Of a stretch of 64,000 nucleotides of DNA, positions 22,877 through 32,291 are shown in pieces. Below the pieces are notes generated by a model. It made no database searches and was not told the DNA's origin. It saw only the letters and a list, made by a program, of their open reading frames with translations. The stretch comes from Saprolegnia diclina VS20 (lineage: Eukaryota; Oomycota; Saprolegniomycetes; Saprolegniales; Saprolegniaceae). Position numbers and translations under genes: made by a program. The first letter of the stretch is position 1. The number at the start of each line of letters is the position of its first letter. The stretch spans positions 865,172 to 929,171 of the forward strand of contig NW_008246071.1 of assembly GCF_000281045.1 (NCBI RefSeq), written 5' to 3'.

Positions 22877-24560
22877 GTGCCAAATGATGGCAGCGTCTGC
22901 GTCAACGTTGGCGGGCGTGGAACGGTGACCAACGTGAACCAACCCACATGTCTTCCCGCCATGTGAAGAAGGCCTGTCGAATTCACTCTATGAGTGCGAT
23001 TGGAAGTGACAGGTGTGTTGAGTCAACGCGTGTTTGTACTGCGCATGATGACTCGATGTCTCATGTAAGCGAATAGAGCGTGCATATGTCCTGATGCTGG
23101 GTGTCCGCCGACGAGCGATGCCAGCTCCAGATCAGGTTGCATCAGCGATTCGTTCCGCGAAATGTGCAGGAATCTTGCCCCTCTCAGCGGCGGCTACGCT
23201 CTATCAGCTTGAAAGGCCTAATGCACATTATACCAGACGATGTTTAGTCCAGGCAGCGAGATACAAACCAACACGACCGAGCGGAGGACGGGCAATGTGC
23301 GGTATCCAATAACGGTAGCTGGTGTCCTCAACCGCACTTCAAAGATGTATCCTTATAGAACGATAAGATTCCGTGTGCCATAGACTTATGTGCGGATAGA
23401 AGAAGCACGGCAGCCATTGATGATGATGCCGCGCCTGCTCCATGCGGCAGACGACGCCTCGAGCTCAAGGCGCAATGTAGCGTGCGATCTTTAGCGGTAT
23501 GACGCCGTACTCCGTGCGTCGGGGCTCCATTCAGCCGTGTTGGTTCCGAGAGCCACTGTTACGACCGAGTGCTCTGGTTCGGATTGCTCAGCCGTCGCAC
23601 GTCGAGAACGCTGCGGTGGCAGCTACAGTAGCGGAGATGTGAGAGGTCGCGAAAGCTGTCACGACGGGAAGGATGCGGTACCCGGTAGCAGCGTCCTGTC
23701 AGTTGAAATGGAATGGCTTGGATGATGGTACAGGGCCGAACAATTGCGGTGTCCCCACGCACCCGTTGGCATCCCGTTGGCACCCTGCTCAAAGAAGACC
23801 ATTATTATTGCACGTGATCTGCTGGGTTTGAAATGCTCCGGGTGGCGTGAGCTGACGTATATTCCGTGGTAACGGCGGACTCACTTTCTGAAACGGGGCG
23901 TCTCGCGAAGTGGATCGAACTCTGAGTTTGCAGTTTGCAAGGCAGACATCATTGCAAATGCAAGTCGCGAGCTACGAATTCATCGAGGTATTAGTATGCC
24001 TGAAGTCCAATTATGTAGTTGAGCAAGATACATTCATTCCTTGGGGAAATAAGCTCTTAGTTCACCAAGAGCTCGGTACCGGTACAATATTGTACAGAAA
24101 TGAAGCCCCAAGGAATCGTCGAAAAAGATCTTGCACCGCTTCGGTATAAAAAGTTGGGCGCTGAAGGGTTAAGTCGTGTCTCGCGCCGAAACCTGTCGAC
24201 TTACCACCAGCAATATGTACGAGCGTGCCAAGCTCATCAGTGGCTGAATGAATGGGGCTCAGTGCAAATAAGAGAATAAGCTGAAGGGTCATCTGTTGGT
24301 TCAAAGTTCGAAATCAACAAACGAACGACTCCGCCACTCTGCGACTCCGCAGTCAATTTGAAGTAGATTGTTTTGCATTTTGGGGTTGACACTCTTTGTC
24401 AGTGAAAGCGATGCAGGGATGTTGCATAATGAGTTATTTCATGCAGTTATAAAGATATGGAGGACTTCCTACTGCGCTCGGGAAGCGTGCCCGGTGCGTC
24501 AAGCGATGCGTATTAGTGATCGTGATTTTGGATTGTGCGAGGGACGAGGCAGCGGGCACA

Positions 24561-25433
24561 TCAAGGGTCGTCTCGAAGAGCGGCGAGCGACTCGTCAACT
24601 GATGGCACCACAGCGCGATGAGCCAAGTACCGGACATGAAGTCGTGAGAGGTAGCTCCGTGACCGCAAGCGCAATAGCGGGAAGTTTCGTGAGCGTCCAA
24701 CGGAAGACGCGATTGCTGCATTCGAGCCAAACATAATACCCGACGCAAGCGCATACGATCGGCCAGAGGACGGCAGGAATGTACGACTTGTAAATTGAGT
24801 ACGGCGACAGCGTCGGATACAGAGATGTCGTGTTTCACCAATGCGAGAAAAGCTCAATAGCCCGGTACTTTCTGGCACATTTACGGGTGCACTAGTACAG
24901 TAGATAGTGGTAAATCTCTTCGTGTGCGCATCTTCTTTCATCGGACGCCCGCCGGGAACGAGAAATGAGCGAGTCGAGTCGAGCCCTTGCACCGCCGACT
25001 GCGCAGCTACGGCCCGTCGAAGCAGCCCGCCGAGAGACTGAAGTGGTACTTCAAGGCGCAGCAAGGAAGTTGAGTTTTTGCCGTCCAGAAAGACGCTAAC
25101 GTTACGCGTCGGCAGTAGGCTAGATACAGTAGTCAGTTTGCGTTTAGCCTTGTCGATCCTACCCCGCCATGCCACTCCCAATGCATAGCGGTCCCACTCG
25201 AGCGTCGTACAAGGCGAAAAAGGGAGGTCGCCAGCCTTCGACATACCATGCAAAACCGCTAAAACATAAAGATCCCACGAGATACGTTCGTCGCAGCTCC
25301 CTTCCATCGGAGAACATCTAGAGTACATAAAGAGCCTGAGTCGACGCAGTAATGAATGTGGTCGCGCGCCTGAATCTACTAGCCATTCGACTCTTAGACC
25401 AGTGTGATGGACATTTATGGACACCGACAGCAA
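24561..25433 (-). pseudogene. Possible decayed or unrecognised gene
   Basis: A 290-codon frame whose middle part (about residues 50-180) has protein-like composition, for example SWDLYVLAVLHGMSK and RNVSVFLDGKNSTSLLRLEV. Beyond ...LLSFSRIG the plausible sequence jumps to another frame (about 24600-24815), which encodes a hydrophobic helix (YIPAVLWPIVCACVGYYVWL) before a stop. This could be a frameshifted relic or a gene with an unrecognised intron. I do not recognise the family, and it may be chance. Confidence 0.25.
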
Positions 25434-26052
25434 GCGGTCGGACGTGGACGCCGGGTTTTAATGATTGCGTTCTCGCAACGACGCAAATATGTTTATGGCA
25501 CCTCCGAGCAGCGACGGTCACTCGAACGCAGCATCGCTTTCCGGTCACGCGAAAGATGGTAACCAGCTGGGAGCTGTCGATTCCAGCGTCCCGTCTGGCA
25601 TTACAACCAGGTGATCGCGGCCATTTCTGCACGCAAATTGCCGACGGAGATTGCAAGTTGCCGAGGCGACATCGGATGACGCGGCTTCCGAGACGAACGA
25701 GGTACCGCCTTGCAGCCACACTCACAGCAGAGACGGGCCCTCGATGTCCTGCCCCTTGTCCGATGTAGCGTCGGGTTGGACACTACATAGCTACATGTAG
25801 ATGACGCAGGATGCTTCGGCATTCAACACTTGGAAACGCGCGCCGTTTGCAGTCGGCCAGCGCGCTGTCTCGGGGCGCCGCCGATCGTGCGTCTGGCTTG
25901 AAGGCAATTTGACCCAATTAAAACAGGAATTGCATAGTCGAGTCAAGTCTGCAGCCGTCACATTTATCATTTCGAAGAGCGCGCGTGTAGAGACGGTAGC
26001 ATCGTTGAAGTGCACTCGACCTTGCGCAAAGGCGCAGGTCCGGCGCATTACG

Positions 26053-26122
26053 CACGTGTGTCACGTGTGATACGCGCTGCTGATTGGTTCAAACGCAATA
26101 GCCTGCAACCAATGGAGCCAAT
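26053..26122. promoter_or_regulatory. Paired CACGTG and triple CCAAT cluster
   Basis: Two CACGTG palindromes (26053-26058 and 26062-26067) are followed by ATTGG at 26083 and CCAAT at 26109 and 26118, about 0.5 kb upstream of the SLC1 gene starting at 26637. A bHLH/NF-Y-like control region is inferred from motif content only. Confidence 0.35.
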
Positions 26123-26636
26123 CAATGACGAGAATACCCGCAGATGACGTATGGGCGTTTACCGAACGAGCCGCGTCTCTCCCTTGCTCCGGGGCGATGG
26201 CTCTTCTCGGCCATACGTTCATGCTGCTGGGCGCTCCGCAGTGTCCGTGATACACCACATACGTAATATAAGACGGCGGAGGCTGTCGCATGGCAGTCCG
26301 GCGCCGTCAAGAAGTACCGTCTCTCAATGATCGACTTTGCCCTTTTCGTGTACAAGTTCGATTGGCACCTGACTTGCTCTCTGGTTAGAGGAAAGTCACC
26401 TCTGGGCTTGAGCGTCACGGACATGTCGGGAATCTCAACTGTTTTATCTTGGCGTTTGTATGTGGCCCAGGTACGGTTTGTCGCCATGTCCCAATCCATA
26501 TCATACAAAACAAAGCACCTGGGTGAACCGGGTATCCGCGCTTCCATCCACGCGCCAATGTCCCATGCTGGCGGACCAAGCATTGCTCGTTTCGCAGTAT
26601 TCTTTAACCTTCCGGCTTGTGCGCAGGACCGTCAGG

Positions 26637-28334
26637 ATGGACACGACTCCGAAAAGTGGCATCCTGCTCTTCTCCAACGACCAGTTGCCGGCGCGTCGGC
26701 GGTCGTTCAACTCGGCGCCGTCGTCGGACGGCCAGCCGCGCCGGAAATTGCCGCCGCCGCCCGAGCCCGTCGGTGTCCGGACCAACTTTACGTCCGGCAA
26801 GCCCATGCACGAGTCGCTTCCCGTGACCAACTACGAGTACCACGAAGACCCGATTCTCGAAGAAGACAAGGACATCCCGATGCAAGGTGACTTTGACTCG
26901 CGGACGTCCAACACATATGTCAACTCGATCTACGTGCTCATCGGCGCGGCGGTGGGTGCTGGCGTCGGCCTCGCGCTCACGAACGCCAACCTCAACGAGG
27001 ACGGCCGCAAGTGGATCGCCTTGCCGGGTGACCTCTTTGTCCGCGCGCTCCGCTGCTTGGTCGTCCCCATGGTGTTTGCGTCGATGGCGGTCGTCATTGC
27101 CGAAGTCGTTGTCTTGAAGAAAACGTCAATTTTATCGTGGCGCACGGGCGCCATCTTCTTCCTCACGTCGCTTCTCGCCACGATCCAAGGTGTCGCGATC
27201 GCACTTGTCTACCGCAGTACGTTCAGCTCGCGCACGGCGGGCGGCAAGTCGGCGCTGCCCCAACCCGAGCTCGCGTTCAAGTGCCAGAACGGCCTGTACC
27301 TCAACATGTTTGACAACGGGACGCTCGCATGCTCGGAGCTCCAGCAGATCAACTCGACGCTCTTTACAACCGTCGATGTCAACAACATGCTCACGGTCAA
27401 GAGCACGATCGCGCAGCTCTCGCTCACGCAGCAGATCATTGCCATCATCAACCTCATGGTGCCCGACAACATTTTCGACTCGCTCGCCGAAGGCCAGCTC
27501 CTCTCAGTCATCATGTTTGCCTTGCCGCTCGGGTACGCGATCGCAAAGTCGCACAACGGCGCGCCCGCGGAAAACAGCCTCCTCAACATCATTCGGCAGA
27601 CGCGCAATTCGATTTTGATTTTGATCAACGCCGTCTTGAACATCACGCCGATTGCCGTCGGGTTCCTCATCTGTAACGCCGTCATCTCGTACCAAGCGAG
27701 CGCCAACGACGTCTTCTCGCAGGCCGGCTACATTGTGCTCATGTTCCTCGCCGGTGTCTTTTGCCACGTCATGCTCGTCATGCCGCTCGTGCTCTTTATC
27801 TTCACGCGCTGCAACCCGTACAACTACATGCGCCAGCTCTTCCCCGCGTACGTATTTGCGTTCGGTTGTTCGTCGTCGATGGCCGCGCTCCCCGTCGGTG
27901 TCACGGTCATTCACCAGACGCGCCAAGTGTCGCGGTCGCTCGCGCAGCTCATCATGTGTCTGGGCACGCCAGTCAACCTCAACACGTGCGGGCTGTACTA
28001 CCCGCTCATGACCATGTTCATGGCCAACTACGCCGGCCTCACGGACGACATCGGCGCACCGCAAATGGTCGTCCTCTTCTTTGTGAGTCTTCTCGGCTGC
28101 ATGGGTACGGCCCCGATCCCGCAGGCCGGTCTCGCCATGTTGATGACGGTGTGGCGCACGGTGCTGCCGAGTGAAGCGATTCCCCACGCGTTTGTGTACG
28201 TCGTCGCCATTGATTTCATCATCGATCGCATCAACACGGTGGTCAACATCAACGGCAACATGATCGTCACGCGCATTCTCGCCGACCAGTTTGACGAGAC
28301 GGTCGAGACGTGGGCCCACGACCAAATGCTGTAA
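26637..28334 (+). CDS. SLC1/DAACS amino acid:cation symporter
   Basis: Single-exon gene, 565 aa. The frame is open to 26460, but the ATG at 26637 gives MDTTPKSGILLFSNDQLP, matching the next gene. The tail has PPPEPVGVRTNFTS and HEDPILEED. The core shows HP1 CSSSMAALP, TM7 NLNTCGLYYP, HP2 GTAPIPQAGLAMLM and TM8 DFIIDRINTVVNINGNM. The side-chain position is Asn533 and the sodium site Asn541. The Ile-Pro-Gln in HP2 and the GILLF tail set this copy and 29816-31470 apart as a sub-clade. Cys pair FKCQNGLYLN...LAC. First plus-strand member, divergent from the gene at 21059-22858. Confidence 0.95.
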   Translation: MDTTPKSGILLFSNDQLPARRRSFNSAPSSDGQPRRKLPPPPEPVGVRTNFTSGKPMHESLPVTNYEYHEDPILEEDKDIPMQGDFDSRTSNTYVNSIYVLIGAAVGAGVGLALTNANLNEDGRKWIALPGDLFVRALRCLVVPMVFASMAVVIAEVVVLKKTSILSWRTGAIFFLTSLLATIQGVAIALVYRSTFSSRTAGGKSALPQPELAFKCQNGLYLNMFDNGTLACSELQQINSTLFTTVDVNNMLTVKSTIAQLSLTQQIIAIINLMVPDNIFDSLAEGQLLSVIMFALPLGYAIAKSHNGAPAENSLLNIIRQTRNSILILINAVLNITPIAVGFLICNAVISYQASANDVFSQAGYIVLMFLAGVFCHVMLVMPLVLFIFTRCNPYNYMRQLFPAYVFAFGCSSSMAALPVGVTVIHQTRQVSRSLAQLIMCLGTPVNLNTCGLYYPLMTMFMANYAGLTDDIGAPQMVVLFFVSLLGCMGTAPIPQAGLAMLMTVWRTVLPSEAIPHAFVYVVAIDFIIDRINTVVNINGNMIVTRILADQFDETVETWAHDQML

Positions 28335-29815
28335 ATGCAAGCCCCACGCCTCCTGTACATTATAGAGCGTATCGCGACAAGAGCTACACAGCTCTTAGAC
28401 CTAACCACACCATATAAACCATTTTTGATCGAAATGCTGGGTTTGTCAACACAGTCACAGGCGTCTCAACCGTGGCAGAGACGTGGGCTGTCGGCAATGG
28501 ACCTGCCTCAGACGGCCGCGCGCAGTGCAACACGTTCTCTTGGGTGTCAACCAAGACAACCTGTCCAGGTCACCAATGTGGCGTCTGCGTGCAGGACTCT
28601 TGTCCAAAATTCGCGAGACGGCATCTCGAGGCGGCGAGATTCAAAATGACGGTTGTGATTCTGGTTGTGATTGGCGATCATGGTTGGACTTGTCGAAGTA
28701 TACAAGTGGCAGTAGGCTCAAGAAAAGCTCAAGTAGGTGGCAGCTTCGTATCCCCTGTAGAAGTTGGCGGCGTTTGATGAGATGATGTTCGTTCGTTGGA
28801 GCGGACTCATAAAAAGAGAGATATGTGTGGTATAAACCTCTGCACGAATCCAACGAAGTTACTTACGCTCGGCTTGCGGACTTCGTGGCGCTAGCAGCAA
28901 ACAGTGGCATGATAGTGGCAACGCTAAGCGACTCTACCACATACGGCCAAATGTGTAACCAGCAGTATGTGCATATCTGAGCACGTCTCGTCTCCCGGCA
29001 TGAGAAGTCGACGTCCGCTTGCGAATTACTGTCGGTGATTCAAAGGCTGGAGCCGCGAGCGCTCGGATATTGCAGGAGAAAGCTCGGGTTGCTCTTGCTC
29101 TAATGTGCGGTTGGTATGCGTCCGAGGCAGAGGCTTTGGGGGGCGTGGCAATCCGCAGACGGACGTACCACACTGCATGTCCCAGACACTGAATCACCAG
29201 AACAAATCGGACGAAATCACCGCTTCGTGCTCTCTCTACTGCTCCAGCACCTTTGTGGCTACATCATCTATACCCTCTCGAGGTGTGGCGGGATGCTGCA
29301 TGCATCAAGTGCTGGCCACCAACATTGCGTCGTCCTTCATTATTCGAACATGGTGCCATGCCAAAGCAGATTGGGGAGGCGCACCCAGGTACATGGTCAT
29401 TAGCGATGGGTACATGATGGTTCGTCGACTTCTTCACGGCTACCTCTGCTGCTATGCCGTGGACCTTTTACGCACCGACGATACTGCACCGGGAGCCTCT
29501 GGTGGTGGCGTTGCCGCTGCGTCGAGTCGGTGTGCGAAACCTTCGATACCGACGATGGTTTCAGTGGCGCCGCTTCCCGATAATCGAAGAAAAGCTTGTC
29601 TCAAGGGAATGCATCGGAATACAAATCGCCAGATTCCAGCTGGTCGCGCCAGATCTATTGCCCTTTGGTTGCAGCGTCACCAGCTGCCCAAAACACTCGG
29701 CCCGATTGCTCCAGCCGCGTCGTCAACCTTTCTACAAGTGGCACGGTAAGCGCCACCGGCTCGCACTCGTCAACCTTCCGTCTTCTGCGCACCTTCTTCT
29801 TCGTCGACAAGAACG
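28335..29815. other. Intergenic spacer, no gene seen
   Basis: 1.5 kb between two near-identical plus-strand SLC1 copies. Short frames only; no repeat or RNA gene recognised. Confidence 0.6.
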
Positions 29816-31470
29816 ATGGACCAGCAGCCAAAAGGTATCCTCCTCTTCACCAACGACCAGCTCCAGGGGTCCCGGGCACCGTCGTACCACTCAGCACCAT
29901 CGTCCGACGGCCAGCGCGCGCGCCGCATTGCGCCGCCTGCCGAGCCGCTCGGTGTCCGCACCAACTTCACCTCGGGGAAGGCGCTCACCGACTCGATCCC
30001 GATGACGTCGTATGAAAACTACGACGACCCGATCATGGAAGAAGACAAGAACCTCCACGCTGCCGGCGACTTTGACGCGCGCTCCACGAGCACCTACGTC
30101 AACTCGATCTACGTGCTCATCGGCGCGGCGGTCGGCGCAGGTATTGGCCTCGCGCTCACCAAGGCCGACATCTCGCGGGACGTCCAGCAGTGGATTCAGA
30201 TGCCTGGTGACCTCTTTGTCCGCGCACTCCGCTGTCTTGTCGTGCCCATGGTGTTTGCGTCCATGTCGGTCGTCATTGCCGAAGTTGTCGTTTTGAAAAA
30301 GACGTCGATTTTATCGTGGCGCACCGGTGCCATCTTCTTCTTCACGTCGTTCATTGCGACCGTGCAAGGCCTCCTCCTCTCGACGGTCTATCGTGGTATC
30401 TTTGAGGGCGGCACCAACTCAACGTCGACGTCGGCGCTGCCGTCGCCGGTGCTCGCGTTTCGCTGCGCCAACGGTCTCTTCCTCAACCAGCAAACCAACG
30501 GCAGCCTCCTCTGCGACAAAATGACCAACGACACGGCCACGACGCTCTTTACGACGGTCGATATCAACAACATGCTGACGGTCAAGAGCACGATCACGCA
30601 GCTCTCGCTCACGCAGCAGATCATCTCGATCATCGAGCTCACCGTGCCCGACAATATCTTTAACGCGCTCACGCAGGGCTCTCTCCTCTCGGTCATCATG
30701 TTTGCCTTGCCACTCGGGTATGCGATCGCCAAGTCGCACAACGGCCCCGCGACCGAGAACGGCCTCCTCAACGTATTTCGGCAAACCCGCAACTCGCTCC
30801 TGATTTTGATCAACGCCGTCTTGATGCTGACGCCGATCGCGGTCGGTTTCCTCATCTGCAGCGCCATCATCTCGTACCAAGCGAACGCGTCGGCCATCTT
30901 TTCGCAGGCCGGGTACCTCATTTTGATGTTCCTCGCCGGTGTGTTTTGCCACGTCATGCTCGTCATGCCGCTCATTCTCTTCCTCTTCACGCGCTGCAAC
31001 CCGTACAACTACATGCGCCAGCTCTTCCCTGCTTACGTCTTTGCGTTTGGTTGTTCNNNNNNNNNNNNNNNNNNNNNNNNNNNNNNNNNNNNNNNNNNNN
31101 NNNNNNNNNNNNNNNNNNNNNNNNNNNNNNNNNNNNNNNNNNNNNNNNNNNNNNNNNNNNNAACTACGCCGGCCTCACGAGCCAGCTCGGCGCGCCGCAG
31201 ATGGCCGTCCTCTTCTTTGTGAGTCTCCTCGGCTGCGTGGGCACGGCCCCGATCCCGCAGGCCGGTCTCGCCATGTTGATGACGGTGTGGCGCACGACGC
31301 TGCCCAACGAGGACCTGCCCCACGCTTTCGTATACGTCGTCGCGATCGACTTTCTCATCGATCGCATCAACACGATGGTCAACATCAACGGCAATATGAT
31401 CATCACGCGCATTCTCGCCGACCAGTTTGACGAGACGGTCGAGACGTGGGCAACCGATAACATGAATTAA
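29816..31470 (+). CDS. SLC1/DAACS amino acid:cation symporter, interrupted by an assembly gap
   Basis: Coding up to 31056 (413 codons plus 2 nt), then 105 N, then 103 codons from 31162 to the stop at 31470. The reading frame changes across the gap, but the gap size is not real. The closest paralogue (26637-28334) predicts 52 residues between the last codon before the gap (FAFGC) and NYAGLT after it, so about 154 nt are missing and the frame is restored. The predicted protein is then about 567 aa. N-tail MDQQPKGILLFTNDQL, PPAEPLGVRTNFTS and YDDPIMEED. TM8 is DFLIDRINTMVNINGNM, with Asn (codon 31369-31371) at the substrate side-chain position. HP1 and TM7 lie in the gap. Very probably intact. 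Confidence 0.9.
31057..31161. other. Assembly gap (N run) inside an SLC1 gene
   Basis: 105 N. Comparison with the paralogue at 26637-28334 indicates about 154 nt of true sequence, covering HP1, TM7 and the start of the following helix. Confidence 0.95.
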
Positions 31471-32291
31471 CTCGACGGCTTAAATCATACGACACAAATA
31501 TATTAGTACAATTTACAATTTATTGAAGAACCAAATACGACGCTATGTGCCTCTTCCAAATGATGCACGCCCTGCGCCACGATGCCTGGCTTCGTGACCA
31601 CTTCGTCCCGGCGTGCGCCATCCACACGCCTCGCCTTCAACACGGCTAAGCCTCGCCGCTGCTGCCGTCTAGCACAACACGCTCTGAATCGAAAGTCCAC
31701 CCCCCAAAAACAGTTCAGTGTAAATTATATCTAAATAGACTCACTTCAACAACAACTACTGCATTGAACTTCCCCGATGACTATAGTCCTACACCACGAG
31801 ACGCAACGTCTGCATCAGAAGAGGAGAGCAGAGCAAACCAACGTGCTTGACGTAGAGACGCGGCTGGCTTGCTCATCCGTTCACTCACTAACCTAGCCCT
31901 CACGTAGCCCCAACCCTTCGCATCGGTCAGAGACGAGGAGCAAGGTGTTGCACAACGTAGCAGCGACGGGCATGGTGGTCACGCACGCGCAACTCACACC
32001 ACATACACTTGCACACCATCGTGGTAGGTGCTCATCCTATCCTACTGTACACATCCGCGGTCGGCGTCGAGACGCAGCAGGTCCGTCGACCGACTACCGA
32101 TACAACTCGCCGAAAAAAAAGCCCACAACATCTAGCGACCAACTATAAGCATACAGTTAGTCGAACACGCTGAAGCCGTCCAACGTCAACGACCCTGCGT
32201 CCCAACACTTGCCAAAGGAAGATACTTTGCGCCACGATTTGTTCTAATGTTCTAGCCGTCGACCACCGCCTTCGCGTCTCGAACATTTGAC
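31471..32291. other. Intergenic spacer, no gene seen
   Basis: AT-richer than the genes; no protein-like frame, repeat or RNA recognised. Confidence 0.6.

Larger units (their letters stand above)
22859..26636. other. Long spacer at the strand switch of the SLC1 array
   Basis: 3.8 kb between divergent SLC1 genes. It contains a possibly decayed gene on minus (about 24600-25433) and a CACGTG/CCAAT cluster at 26053-26122. Composition is closer to non-coding DNA than to the flanking genes. No intact gene recognised. Confidence 0.55.
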
